Positions 50,586 to 63,675 of a stretch of 64,000 bases of DNA are shown here, piece by piece; position 1 is the first letter of the stretch; each line of letters starts with the position of its first letter. Source of the stretch: Lamellibrachia columna. Lineage: Eukaryota > Annelida > Polychaeta > Sabellida > Siboglinidae. The notes below the pieces were generated by a model. It was not told the origin of the DNA, searched no databases, and worked only from the letters and a program-made list of their open reading frames with translations. The position numbers and the translations under genes were made by a program. The stretch covers positions 43,840,227-43,904,226 of the forward strand of contig OY759265.1 of assembly GCA_963662155.1 (NCBI GenBank), in the 5' to 3' direction.

Positions 50586-50952
50586 GTTTGATGAAAGCCA
50601 TGCTACACTTGTTAAAAATGATGTACGTCAGTAGCCTGATAACAATGGACGAGACAAAACGGAGACCAAAGCTACTTCAATGTCTTTATGTCATGCTTTT
50701 ACAAAGGACTGATATTCCGGCATCGCCTAAGTACAATGAATTTGATTAACGCTGTATCATAGCAACTAATGCTGCTTCGAAGACAGACACCTGCCTATGG
50801 GCCACAGTGCGCTATTGCAGCGGTGCAGCCTCACTGCAGTGCTGCGCCGCAATGGTGCAATAGCACACTGAAGCAGTCAAACCACATTAGCTGTCGAGCC
50901 GGTGACGGCGCACATCGAGTGCCTTTAATCAGATTCCAGGCGGCAGCACTGG

Positions 50953-53900
50953 TTAGGCAAGAACCTTTGCCCGTTCACGTGACATTCCCATGAGCGTCAT
51001 GTTCCTCTCGTCGGTCGTCTGCGGCCGATTCTTCATCGTCAGCTTGCTGCGGTTCTGCACGCACATCTCATCCAGCTTGAGGGAGTTGGTCTTGCAGTGC
51101 AGGTCCTCGTTGATACGGTGGAGTTTCTTCTCCAGACCATCCAGGGCATGCCTGAAACATCACGCATGAGGGACGTTCACTTCCTACCTCTCTGCATGAA
51201 ACATGAATTACATTGACATGTGTGCAACTTTGGCGACTGTGTGTTACATGGGGCATTTCAGCTGTCAATGCAAAACTGTTGCATGTGCTTGACATAAGCA
51301 CCTTTAGGAACTATGATTGGAGAAATTAATACTGTCTGGGAAAAAATACATCGATGTACAGCACTAAACGAGACAGCAGCCAACCCTCCTCATGAAACCA
51401 TATTTGTGTACATCAATGTTTTGACATCATCCCTTATCATTAATAAGCAAACACTGTGATCAGCCAGTTATCGCATGCCCTTTATGAAGGTTATACCAAG
51501 CAATTCTGGTTTATGTGCATTGCCTCCAATTAATCCCCTGTGAAGTTCTGAATACAGTCTTTGTGCAGTATTACTTGGAGTTGCAAAAATAATTGTTTCA
51601 AATTAACCTGTGTTGTCTCAACGTTTCTACGAGTTTGCTGTGAGCAAACGCCAAAAACATTTCTTGTAGTTGCATTTGGGAAATATTGTGGGTAATGAAT
51701 TCATCTAGTGATCTTCCTCGCGTCCACTATAATGACCAGTAAAGTGATGTCTGACCAAACAAAATGTCAGAAATGTAATTAACAAGATTATCCTAGGTCT
51801 ACAGATATCAAATGTGCATATATAACGGCATCTCACCTTAGCACCTCTTTCTCACTATAGCACAACTTTAAAATCCCCATCCTGGTCTGCCCTGCCTCTT
51901 ACATACCGTACTCTATCTACCCAACAACAATTCCTACTTGGCTAGGCTCCTGCATCTTTCATATATCCATAGGCAGCTCAGATGATCCATTTCACAACTT
52001 ATTATATCTAAAACTAAACTTAATTTGGGCAAATGTGCTTTCTCTGTCACTGCGCCTAGGGTCTGGAATGAACTCCCCATCACTTTGAAAACATCTTAAA
52101 CTATAGCTACCTTCCGAAAAACATTTATTCCAAATTGCATTTCCACCATAAATATTCCGTGGTCCCTTGTTCTGACAGCTTTTGTGCAAGTTAATTATTA
52201 TTAATATTATTATTATATGGAACAGTTTGATCAATCCCCAACATGTTCTTTATAGCGAGAGTACGCTGTATTTTAATCCACTTACTGTGATTGTCTAAGC
52301 TTCTCTTCCAAGGACGCCTTGGATGTGTACAATTGCTTCACCTCGTCGGTCAGTCCGTACTGGACGTTGTCACGACACAGCTCCACGTTGGGACGGTAGG
52401 TTCGATTCTCAAGACGAGTCTCGGCCAGCTTGGTCGGGTTGATCTTCGCACGGATCGCGTCGACCAAACGCCGGATCTCTGTCTCCAGATCGGCAATCTC
52501 ATCCTCAGTCTGCGAACACAATGGACGTGCTACAGAAATGTATATTGCCTTGATCTATAATTTAAAGTTATATCCCGCAGCTATATAGTTATACAAATAA
52601 AGCCATTCCAATATCAACATCATATATACATATTTAATTTTTTGGCATTATTGATAATTTAACAACCCAATAATAATGATATTTCAAGAAACATAAAAGC
52701 CCTTTCAGCAACAACATCACAAATACTTTTGTTTTATTGATAACATATTGTGTTGTTCTATTTAAAAATGGGCATGGCAGGGTTTACGATGTTATTGATT
52801 ATTGACACATGACAATATTTAGGAAAATTTCCATTTTCAGTATATAAACAAACCCCATAAATAAAATTAATTACTTTGGTGCTCATTTTGTTATTGTTGA
52901 AGAATAACCATTGTTTTTAAAAAAATAGTGTCTTTAAAGGGGATAATATAAAGGGTGTTATAATAATCACTTGACAGTTTCAATTATATATTTGCAATGC
53001 TGCTTATAAATGTATAATCAATACATATCAGGTGTCACTTTACAGTGTTACAAGTCCAGTAATGCCATGATTAAGCATGCTGTTACTAATTGATATTAAC
53101 AAAAACATTTTGGATATCTTCCAAAACATTGTCATCTAAACAGACTGATAAAAAACATTGTTGCGCAACAAACGTCCATCCTTTACACAATGAAAAACCA
53201 TTGCTTGACTGTGTTAAATTTCCCTGGGTGCCTATTTCTCAACAGCAAATGTCTCTGTCTTCGTACCTGTTTCTTCTGCCAGTTGAGTTCGTCAATAGCC
53301 ATCTGCATCTCGTGCATCCGCTTGCGCAGGGCATAGTCAGTGGCGTTGTCCTGCGAGTGCAGGTCATTCGCTGTCTGCTCGAGGGTCGCAAAGATGGCCT
53401 CCCTCAAGTGCTGGGAGTTAGACATCTCAGCCACTGCGCGATCATGGTTGTAACGACTGAAGTCTTCCCACTGCTGCGGTGTGGTACTCCTGGTGGCAGA
53501 TGATGGCAAATATTCCAAAAGTCCAATCCAGTTTTATTTTTTTTTCGAGATTTTATTTCCGATATTTTATCTCTGGGATCGTGTTGTGTGCTTTCTTTGT
53601 TGGTATGTTGACTTGTGTAGGATAAACATGTCTAAATGCTAAGAATATTGACAAATAGGAGTGATCATACAGGTGATTTTGTGCATAAAAATTACAAAAT
53701 ATAAAAAAAATTCATATCACTGAAATTTATTTTGCACATTTTACTACAGTTTATTGGTGTGCCTTTGTAGAATATGGTGTTACATACACGAACGATGCTA
53801 ATTAAACAATTTAACTGCTTGGTTTCACATAATCACTTCATACTTGATCAATTTACTCCGTTTCGATTTTTAGTGACATGTGAATGAAAACCAACTGAAA

Positions 53901-55728
53901 GCAGGAGCTAATGACAGCTTCCAATGATTTGGTAGAAAACATCCAAAATGAAACACAGATGTTTGTTCATAATGAAATTGACTGTAGCTGACCCAAACAT
54001 TGTAAAAGGACCAGTTTACTTTACACAACGTACAATTTAACTTTTTTTGTTTGTTTACTGTTTAGTTGGTTCTTTGAAGCGTAATAACAGAATAAGATTT
54101 GTTATTATTCAAATGTATTTATCTACAGCATGTCTGTGTGTAGTCCTAACAGAAAAATCTTACATATTCATTTTAAAATCACTAGCAAATGATTCAACAT
54201 CAAACAGACTGTATGCAAAATCAGTTCATACTTCACTGAGGCATGTTGATCTATGCCACTTTCTCAATTAATAATGACACAATTCAGTCTTTCAGCACCT
54301 CATTGTGTTACTTTCTTTGAGTAATTTCATGCAAAATTACTTAGTCATGGATTATGTGCGTAACTTGTTGCTCAAGCTAAATTTCAGATGATATCCTCAG
54401 TGTACAATTTAAAGACAATGTTTCTGTTTCATTCTTTCTTATCTATGCATGCAACGCCATGTTTTCTTGGTCAGAAAATGAAGCTTAACAAAGTAAATAG
54501 AGAGCAACAAGACTTTTGAATGTTTTATCAGATATCATACAGCAGCAAACATATCAACTCATACACGTTATTTGACCCCAAAACTTTTGTTCCTTCGTGT
54601 GTGCCACATTGTCCTCACCCCTTCAACACGCGGGTTGGATCAGGCTTGAAGCTAATGGTGGCAGACTCATCCGTCAGGTTGTACTGGTCGACGTCGATGC
54701 CGAGGGCGACGTTCTTGTCCTGGAGGTCGGCGAGGACCTGCTGACGAGCCTCCTGAAGCACGCACAACTGCTCGAATGCCTGGTGGATGTTCTGCTGCAG
54801 CTGCTGCTTGATGCCCTCGATCACCTTCTGTTCCTGCTCAACACAATGCAACAGTGTTTGGTTGATCTGATCTTAGCCATGTGTGTGAATATTGCCAGTT
54901 GAAGTATGCATGTTAGCTAAGACAACTGTAGCACTGTGTATGGTTAAATTAACACTAATATGTATTCAGACAAATTTTTTGGCAAAATACAACATAACCG
55001 TCTAAAAGGATCACCCAAGAGACTGGGGAAAAGTGGCCTGATCAAACTGGTGGCTTGATTACACAGGCTGGTCAGACATACAGATACTTAGATATGATAG
55101 ATTGGCCATTTTCAAAGGGTGAAGATCATTTCTGAGATGTGGTTGGCTGCTTTGAGTTCTACTGTACTTTTGGTCAGTGTGACAATTATGTGTTATTTGG
55201 ATAAACTAAGAACAACTGATGCTGTGTGATTAATGTGAATATTAACATTTTATATTAATATTGTGGAATTATTACAACAGATCTGGCCATCAAATGGTGA
55301 CCTCGGCCACGTACCTTCTTCAGCTGGTCTTCGACGGCGTCCTCCACCACGTCAATGTCCATGCGTCCTTCGCGCGTCGTCAGATTCTCAATGTTGACAT
55401 GACATGGGAGGTTCATGTTCTCAAGGGCAACTTCAAGGTTATCCTTTGCCTCCGACAGATCTGAGATCTCTTTGTCCAGCTTCGCGAGTGTCCGGTCAAG
55501 AATGTCCTTCCATTGGCGGATGTTGTCGACACGGTCGGACAGACGGGTATTGGTGTCCAGCTGGTCCCACTTTGTTTTGTTGTCGGTCTCGTTGCGCAGG
55601 AACCTGCCCTCCTGGCGGATGTCATGAGATGCACCTCGCTGGCGTTCGGCATTCGTTGAGATGGCATAGTTGGATGTGAACCAGTCGGATGTTCCGTACC
55701 GGGTAGCAGGCTTCTCGCAGGATGCCAT
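50953..55728 (-). CDS. TEKT2: Tektin-2, complete, five coding exons
   Basis: Tektins are coiled-coil filaments inside the doublet microtubules of cilia and sperm flagella. Coding exons in transcript order are 55728-55315, 54833-54619, 53489-53267, 52509-52286 and 51151-50953: 1275 nt, 424 residues plus TAA; human TEKT2 has 430. The start reads MASCEKPATRYGTSDWFTSN, followed by YAISTNAERQRGASHDIRQE, matching vertebrate tektin-2 (HTNSYLLSTNAQLQRDASHQ). Other matches are IHQAFEQLCVLQEARQQ, PQQWEDFSRYNHDRAVAEM and the tektin signature RPNVELCRD at residues 323-331. Phases 0/2/0/2 agree. The last exon has the family ending LEKKLHRINEDLHCKTNSLK. Exon 2 has a CAGCAG-like tandem acceptor (GAGCAG); the downstream AG fits the family alignment. 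The gene converges on TPR and is divergent from ATRAID. Tektin-2 rather than -1, -3 or -4 is based on the N-terminus and the SFKPDPTRV block. Confidence 0.95.
51890..52150 (+). mobile_element. LINE C-terminal remnant in TEKT2 intron 4
   Basis: The + strand reads CAFSVTAPRVWNELPITLK and then FRKTFI, the APRLWNSLP-type C-terminus of CR1/L2-like LINE polymerases. It is antisense to TEKT2 and decayed. The TEKT2 introns 52510-53266 and 53490-54618 are AT-rich with nothing recognised. Confidence 0.7.
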
Positions 55729-55989
55729 CTTGGGTGCTTAGGTCGGGTTTGTCTGCTTCTGTGGAAGACGAGAGGCATAATAAGATAGGAATAAATTGTA
55801 TCATTATGATGTAGTGTTAAATTTTTTTATTGTACTATGGCTTTGCCATCAGTCCACATTTGATATATTCTTTGTAGCAAAAGCAGGTTGACAAATGTGA
55901 TCCCTCCACAAAATGTGCATCCCAGCTTTGTTGCGTCTCTGAGCTCAGGTCTCTGTGGATTTACGTGCTATAAAAGTTTCACCATTAAT

Positions 55990-57190
55990 AATATTATGAA
56001 TTCATTGAATTCGTTAAAACCGCCACAACCAAATCCTATGGCACAATTGCCACAATAGCCCAATGTCAAGGAACCAGCCAAATACCACAGGATTGGAGGG
56101 ATGCAAATGTAACACTAATCCACAAATAGTCCATGAAACAAGTGCAACAATTACAGATCAGTGTCACTCACCAGCCAAGTGATTAAACTACAAGAAAGAA
56201 TAATGCAAGACAGTTTGCTTAAACTAGCTCACACAAACAATACTATCAGCTGTGACCAACATGTTTTCCCAAAAAATGTCATGCATTACCCACCTATTAG
56301 AATGTCTACAAGACTGAACAGTACATACAGATAACAGTGCTGAAGTGGGGTTCCACAAGACTCAATTCTATGGCCATTACTATTTTTTTTATTATGTAAA
56401 TGATCAACCCGACTCAGTCAAGGCAACGGCCAAAATGTTTGGTGATGACACAAAACTATTCTCAAATATTTCTACATTAGCTGACTGTGAAGCTCTTTGA
56501 GGTGATCTAAACAAACTTGCAGTTTGGGTAAAAACTTGGCTATTAAACTTCAATGCCACTAAATATGTAGTTCTCAAAATAAGACAAAGCCTCAACTATG
56601 CATACACATTAAATGGAGAAATCTTAGAAGTTGTTTAAGAACAAAAGGATCTAAGAATCACCATATGCGAAAACCTAAAGCCAAGCACCCACATAAAATA
56701 TATTACAACTAAGGCAAATTAATGCAAAGGACTAATTAAACAATACTTTGAAAGTAGGTCGGAAAAGATAATAAAGACCTTATATGAAACAATGATATAA
56801 CCAGTGCTGGAATATGCATTGCTAGCTTGGAACCCTTTCCATAGAAAGGATATAGATGAATTAGAAAAAGTTAAGAAAAGAGTGCTGAAACTCAGCATAA
56901 CATATCTAATCATTTCCTTTGGAACAGAGACGACTTGAGACCTCTGTGAGGTATATAAATATCTCAGTGGCCTAAACAGGAATAACCCTAAAATGTTTTT
57001 TATCAATGTAGCAGTAATCTGAGGGGCCATAGCTTAACGCTAAGCCTAAGGAAGACGTACTCCCGCATAGAGATCCGTAAACACTTCCTCACAAATCGTG
57101 TCATCGATTACTGGAACAAACTTCCTGAAGAAGTCGTGTCATCTTCTACTCTGAACACCTTCACGAAGAATTAGAGGTCTCTAGCCACCG
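55990..57190 (+). mobile_element. Decayed LINE polymerase in TEKT2 intron 1
   Basis: Broken frames on the + strand carry NYRSVSLTSQVIK, GVPQDSILWPLLF, YVND and KMFGDDTKLFSN (the catalytic FADD-type motif as FGDD). They continue with VLEYA(L)LAWNPFHRKDIDEL and RVIDYWNKLPEEVVSSSTLN. These are the reverse-transcriptase blocks and C-terminus of a CR1-like element. Many stops and frameshifts make it inactive. Confidence 0.85.
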
Positions 57191-57517
57191 GCTGAAAGAG
57201 ACTATACAACCAAGACCCAAGTTATAATAAATAAGTATATACTAAATTTAACCTGAAATGCTGATCGCTTACCAGCTGCCACAACAAACTCAAAACAGTC
57301 GTCTGAAACTCGATCGCCAACGCATGCAAATAACAAGCTAGACTAGGCTAGGTCAATACAAATAATTATTTACATAATGCATTTGATGAGGTGTTGCCGT
57401 TGGCCGTTGGTGCCAAAATAACCGAATGTTTTTCGGTTTAAATAACTGCATCGCTTATCAGTATCATATATTAAGCGAATGGTTCACCCATAGCATATGA
57501 ATTAAAATACAACTTAC

Positions 57518-57600
57518 AGCTTTTTAGATTTTAGACGCTTCGTCTTCCTTCCTTTGCATTAAAATGGCTAAACAAATGTCATGTAGCCTTTACCGATGCT
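57518..57600 (-). other. TEKT2: Probable TEKT2 5' UTR exon
   Basis: On the - strand a consensus donor GTAAGTTG follows position 57518. An acceptor CTTCCACAG precedes 55758, 30 nt upstream of the tektin ATG. Joining them gives a short untranslated first exon and an intron of about 1.76 kb containing a LINE remnant. The upstream end of the exon is not visible in the sequence; 57600 is a guess. Confidence 0.45.
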
Positions 57601-57839
57601 CACCATCGCAATGGTTGCTAGCCAAACAAAATATTAGCGATGTAAATAGTACATGTAATCTCATTGGCTGGTGGAAATTCATAAACCAATAGAATCGAGT
57701 GTTTCAACGCGCTATCCGTATCAACGTTTGGTCCGTTGCCCGGGGAAACAACATTCTGTCCACAATTTCCCACTAGGTGGCAGGCAAAATCGCATGTCAT
57801 GTGACATCACATCATGTGATTTCGTCTTCCGGAAACGCG
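57519..57839. promoter_or_regulatory. Bidirectional promoter between TEKT2 and ATRAID
   Basis: About 320 bp separate the inferred TEKT2 first exon from the ATRAID start codon. At 57735-57749 GTTGCC CGG GGAAAC fits the RFX X-box GTNRCC-N3-RGYAAC with one mismatch, which would suit a ciliary gene. TCATGTGA occurs twice, at 57797-57804 and 57812-57819; this is the M-box/E-box bound by MITF/TFE factors, which control lysosomal genes. CTTCCGGAAA at 57827-57836 is an ETS-type motif four bases from the ATG. No TATA box was seen. Motif matches are seen; binding is inferred. Confidence 0.55.
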
Positions 57840-60498
57840 ATGTGGGGTTTAGGAAATTATTGTAGTGGACTATTGTGTGTATTTCATGTTTTATTTCTAA
57901 CAACAGCATCACACAAGGTACATTTTGCCAGTAGTATGCAGATATTTACCAATTTTATGATGTAAATGCCCACATTTCCCCGCCAAATATCGTGGACGGA
58001 AGGACCCTATTCAGGCTCAGCCTCAAGAACCTATCAAGGCAACAAAAACGTACACAAAACAATAAATTAAATATCTAGTTAATGGCGAAGTTTCTGAGAG
58101 TATTCGACAGCAGCGTTTTTGGTCGTTGTCATTAGTTTTAACCGCCAGCACATCCTGGAAGTGCAATTGGTTCATTCAAGGAACTGCTGGGTTATGCCCG
58201 ATGCTCATAGAGTAGTTAACCAACCATTTGGTACCCGGCTGAGGTTTGACGATTAATAAACAGAAGCAGAAGTGATCTCCCAAACAATAATTATGTCGAT
58301 CTTATTCAGAGTCATGGCATATAGGGGAGCCAGGCATATAGATCTTAGCCATAGACTAAAGGGCCTCTTGCATATGTCATAGATTAGGTGTGTACATTAA
58401 TTTAAGACTTTTTAATTAATTTAAGATGTTGCTATTAGTCATACTGCACATCATCACGGATGATGGTCCACACGACATTGAAGTGTTCTGTACCTTTAAA
58501 AAATCCACACCAAACACATTGAAATGACGCAGAGATGAGTACCCAGTTTGTCACCAACATACTCCATTTGATCTATGATGTCAGTATATTAATTATAGTT
58601 TTACAGACACTATACATATATATATATATATATATATTTGGTGTATATATATGTGTGTGTAATTAGAAAATTCTAGAATATTGTCGCTGTGTCAATAGGC
58701 TGCCTTGTGTCACCGAACATCATGCACTCGCCAAGAAGATGACGTCACCTTCACAGAGTTGTGTCATCAACACAGAGGCAAAGTCACTGGAAGATGTTGC
58801 ATGCTACAACGAGGTGACGTCACTTTGGACCATGGACAGCAAATTATTGGGTAAAATCGTGTTTTTCCGTTATGCTTTCCCATTTTGAGATTGGGATTTG
58901 ATAGTGGAGCTAAGTGGATATGGGGCTTTCCCCGAAAGTGTCCACAGGGTTTTAATGCAGAGGCATGTCTCGCTTCCCTTCCAGCTTCAATTTGAGAATT
59001 ATTATCAGTGTAACTGAGTAAACTGACATTGGTGGTTATTTGAGTTTCGATCTAGATCATCTAGCGTATTTTAAACATGTAGTTTTGTATTTGGATACTG
59101 TGACAAGATAGTAAAGAGCATCTAGACTATTGTGTTTAATAGTGTGGGTTTAACATTAGTACTGTACTGTCTGTACATAACGTATATAATAGATGAAACA
59201 GCCCCATCTTTGTCGTTATTCTAGTTTAGATATAGTTTGTTTTGAAGCATATAGTGTTGTGTTCTGATACTGCGACTAGACCGTGTGTGCATACTGCATA
59301 GTCTGCTTTATTTGATGGTGTTTAAGGTTATTTTATCTTCTAATTTTATTTGTTCTAGGAATACTGCTACTTCTTTATGTATTGAATACTGCTACTTCTT
59401 TATGTGTTGAATACTGCTACTTCTTTATGTGTTGAATACTGCTACTTCTTTATGTGTTGAATACTGCTACTTCTTTATGTGTTGAATACTGCTACTTCTT
59501 TATGTGTTGTATACTGCTACTTCTTTATGTGTTGAATACTGCTACTTCTTTATGTGTTGAATACTGCTACTTCTTTATGTGTTGTATACTGCTACTTCTT
59601 TATGTGTTGAATACTGCTACTTCTTTATGTGTTGAATACTGCTACTTCTTTATGTGTTGAATACTGATACTTCTTTATGTGTTGAATACTGCTACTTCTT
59701 TATGTGTTGAATACTGCTACTTCTTTATGTGTTGAATACTGCTACTTCTTTATGTGTTGAATACTGCTACTTCTTTATGTGTTGACTCACACATGATGGA
59801 GTCAACAGGCCTGGCAATGGGCTGGCATTAGGTTATGGGGCCCACATTTCTTTGTTGTAAACATCAAAGTGTGCCAAGCAAGGCTTACACTTAATCCCCA
59901 TAATAAACAAAAGTCATTCATTTGGCTTTTTCAAATCTCTATATTTGACTTATTGTTAATTAATTGTATGTATTTTGGTTGTCAATGCCATTGACAAATA
60001 CACTTTAATGATTGCAGGACAGTCTGGGTAACATCTATGATGGTCCACCTTAATGACGGGTTCTGTTCTCATTTGTAGGGTTGATCTGAGATCATGTGAC
60101 ATCCACACATTGGAGTTTTATGTACAGAGTGTTTCGGGATTGTACAACAAAGGTCACTTTGAAATATTGTAAGTTGAACACAAACAGTGTAACACATATT
60201 ACAAGTAAAACTCATTACTCATGTTATTTCAGTGATTATTGTTTTTTATTGTAACAAAATGATAATAATAGGAATTTATATATTGCCTAAATGCACTTGA
60301 AATAAAATGCTCTTGGGCACTTTACATAAAATTGCATAAATTACTTATATATTTTAGTTAAAAGTAAACAGTATAAAATTTAAGAGCTGATTAAAGCACT
60401 TAAAAAAATCTATACAAATATAAGCTGAAAACATTCAAATTATTAAAGCGACTTTGTCTGTTTGTTTAAAATGAAATGATGTTATGTAGTAAAAAAAA

Positions 60499-60595
<97 letters not shown>

Positions 60596-63500
60596 CATAA
60601 TACTCACTGTCCAAATGTGTCTAAATAAAGTAGAAGCAATTTTGAAATCAACACGTCAATGTTTACAAAACTCAACCTCATTGGGCGAGGCAGAGCTTTG
60701 AAATGTCGGTGCCTGTCACTTCCATGGCAACTGACAAATCATCGAGCCATCCTATCACCCAGCACAAAATAGGGTGGTACAGCGAATAGCGTTCAGTGGT
60801 GCTCTGTGTGGTGATGTTTAGATTGGTCTCTGCTAAGATACTTCAGAACTAAATTGGAAGTTATTTGTAAATAACGATTTCGCCAGCTAATACCAATCAA
60901 AAATAATAACCTGGAGATGAACAGCCGTAAATGTGTAACTATCATCAGCTGACACACGCCGCGTGAAACATTACAAACGACAATACTACAGTCAATAGGT
61001 ACATCCGCACCGCGTGAAACATTACAAACGACAATACTACAGTCAATAGGTACATTCGCTTCACTTCATCTTTCAACCAATCTCAAAGCATCAATTCGGG
61101 AGTGCATATATCCCGTACCACTTGATATTGCGATTCATCGTTTCATATGTGGGTGCACCAGTTCCATATTTTTTGGTACGCACCTGATATGCTGGGTCCG
61201 CAGAAGGCAGGGACTAGTGTAATAATCTTACTATGACCTGTTTGGTGTGGGTGGCTAAAATGTATTGGTACTACCCTTTCCTATAATATCATACTATTTT
61301 TTATCTGTCCTAATAGTTGTTTTTTAAGTTGTTGGTATCATTTGGCTTTGCGTGCATTGACACAGTCAGAGGATTAAGCCCCATCTCTGCTGTAGCCCGT
61401 AAGTAGAGCCGTCGATTTCGATGAGTTTCTGCCAAAAATTCAAACAAATGTTTTGGGCATATTAAACATATTTTGGTGGGCTATATACATTAAGCATATT
61501 TATTCTAGTATCAAGAACATTATTAAATAAAACCCACCCCAAATAAACAACGAACAGACAAACTTGATTTAAGATGACACATGTCATTAAAACACTGGAA
61601 AGTGACACATTCACATTGTCCACTGTGTGCTAATTTAAAAAAGTATCTTCATATGACATTTACAAGCATATTCAATGAAAAACAAACTATAAGTGCAGCC
61701 AACTTATTGGCATAAATTTACATGTATATCCTGTTGGAACAAAAACATTATATACCAAGTTAATAACTCATTTTCAAAATATGAATATTTTTATATTAGA
61801 ACTACAGATGTTGTTAGCTATAAAAGGATAAATTTAGCAAAAAAATTTACTGTATATTTAAATGTACAGGAAATATTACTGTAACAATTACAAGTAGCCA
61901 TTTTATTGCGCTATGTTCATGCATAAAACCCAGCATGCCTCAACCCCAGAAATACATGGCACTGATGTGTGTGTGTGCACGTGTGCGTGCATGCATGCGT
62001 AACGTAGCGTAATTTGTTGTCTTGATCAATAAATAAATAGCTATCAATGAAACATTTCATGATGAAGTACTCATGGAAGGCTTGTTCGTAACATTGATCT
62101 TGATGGAACAGGTGCGAATGCAAAATTGCTCATAAAGGTTTTTGCTGTGGGGTTGAATTACCATTGCACAGCATCTCTCTCTCTTTAGATTGTTTTTTCT
62201 ATAATGTACTCAAGTCTTCCATAATGTACCCTAGTCTAGTACATGGTCTTCGTCCTGCACAAGTTGATTCCAGTTTTGGTTTGGGATGCTACTGCATTTC
62301 AGAGAATCTTATAAAGATGGGACTTTGTTCCTTGTAACTATCCTAACTGACCAAGGAGTAGATGTTTTGTGTATATGTGATCATCTGATTAGAAGTGCTT
62401 TCTCCTCGGAAGAATCTCCATCTGAGGCAAGTCACCTAGTTACATATGACGTGTTTTTAAAAGCCAAAATCAAACAAATTGATTTAAGAATGAGTTTTTG
62501 CTGCCATCAAGTTGGCAGTGGGGTAGTGGTGGTAAAAGAATTTTGCAGAAAAACGCATTATATGCCATGATGTGGACTGATGAATTATCAGTGTTCCTGT
62601 CTGTCGCATAACAACGTGTGGCGCAAAACACAATTTATCTCGAAACACACAAAAATTTATATAATGCATTTTGCAAATAAACACCTAATTTGTTACAGTG
62701 AATTTAATGTTTCAGGATGTTGGATGGTATGAAAGAGTGTGATATCAACCTCTTCAAAGGAATGACCCAACTGAACTATCTGTGAGTAATCCTGTTTTTA
62801 AATTACACTTGTAGTAGGGTAAAACAAAATACATCCACATAAATACATTTCAAACACCAATTAAGATATAGTAACATTTGTTTATAAAATATTTTCCCCC
62901 AAATTTGTCGTGGATGAAACTTACGATAATTTTTATGAAATATTGCAAACCAGTTGCAATAACATTGGGGAAAGTTTAAAAGTGATGTGTTTCCAGTATG
63001 TAAACAAACCATATATAAGCATACCCAGTTGCAGATATCTAATTAATTTTTTTATTATTGTTATATAACCTTAATTTGAAACTACATAATACATCGCTGT
63101 AAATGTTATCCAGTTAATGAAGTGGAGGATTCAGATGGTGTTTCAAGTGGAACTTTGATTAATAGTTTAATTAACTTAATTGTTTTTAGCAAGTTTAGTA
63201 GTAAATATGTTGTTTATTTGTAGTTCACTGCCTGCAAAGTGTGGATGTCCAGGAGGCGCAGATGCATGGGAATCATCAGAGATCCAACACAACATTGAAA
63301 TATGCAGAAACAAAACAGACATCTGCGTTACCCAGAATGGTAATATTCTTTTATTAGGAAATCTCTTGAGATTAATAAAGCACTAATGTCAGCTAAAATG
63401 AATGAGTTAACAGCCGTTTTGCATGTAATAAATGAATTGTTGTGTTCAATTAAAAATCTGCCTACAAAATAACTCGCGGAGTAAAATATCATGATACCTG

Positions 63501-63675
63501 TCCATTGATATACTGTCTTATCACCCTTATTGTTTTGTATCAACTGGTGTAGTAACAAATTATGTTTTTTGTTGCAGTGACCTGCCCAAAAAATTCCCGC
63601 TGTGTCGTTCATTCTCCAGGTGTCACATGGTGCACATGTAATAAAGATCACTATGGCTACAAATGCCTTCGTCAG
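57840..63675 (+). CDS. ATRAID: ATRAID-like membrane protein, 3'-partial, six exons
   Basis: In vertebrates this protein (all-trans retinoic acid-induced differentiation factor) is a glycosylated single-pass protein of lysosomal and plasma membranes that partners the transporter SLC37A3. Exons are 57840-57917, 58699-58850, 60079-60168, 62716-62781, 63224-63339 and 63578-63675 (600 nt, phases 0/2/2/2/1/0). Exon 1 is a signal peptide (MWGLGNYCSGLLCVFHVLFL). Exon 2 has the cysteine pattern LCHRTSC...ELCHQHRGKVTGRCC, as in human EICTQCPG...YCKTT...ARCC. Exons 3-4 form the leucine-rich stretch (VDLRSCDIHTL; DINLFKGMTQLNYL), exon 5 CGCPGGADAWE (human NCPGGINAW), and exon 6 an EGF-like module ending HYGYKCLRQ (human FHGYKCMRQ). 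In exon 2 the ATG frame from 58739 is a decoy; only the other frame gives the cysteines and fits phase. The final transmembrane exon is outside the window. Confidence 0.9.
59358..59785. repeat. 25 bp minisatellite in ATRAID intron 2
   Basis: Seventeen units of GAATACTGCTACTTCTTTAT plus GTGTT, very uniform; a few have TATACT or GATACT. The remainder of intron 2 (58851-60078) shows nothing else. Confidence 0.9.
60501..60592. repeat. TA microsatellite
   Basis: About 46 TA units with no interruption seen, in ATRAID intron 3. A similar short run is at 58617-58638 in intron 1. Sequence at 60268-60345 (TATATTGCCTAAATGCACTT, GCACTTTACATAAAATTGC) resembles a degraded SINE tail. Confidence 0.9.
60955..61062. 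repeat. 51 bp direct duplication
   Basis: CGCGTGAAACATTACAAACG plus ACAATACTACAGTCAATAGG is present twice in tandem. The rest of ATRAID intron 3 to 62715, including a 94-codon frame at 62286-62570, resembles nothing I know. Confidence 0.85.

Noticed and set aside
50769..51301. Frames at the TEKT2 3' end
   Set aside because: They overlap the last TEKT2 coding exon and a MITE-like repeat in other frames.
55990..57190. An active LINE or a viral polymerase
   Set aside because: Motifs are those of non-LTR retrotransposons, and multiple stops and frameshifts show it is dead.
62286..62570. A 94-codon frame in ATRAID intron 3 as a nested gene
   Set aside because: No similarity recognised and no splice or promoter support. 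Length is compatible with chance in AT-rich DNA.
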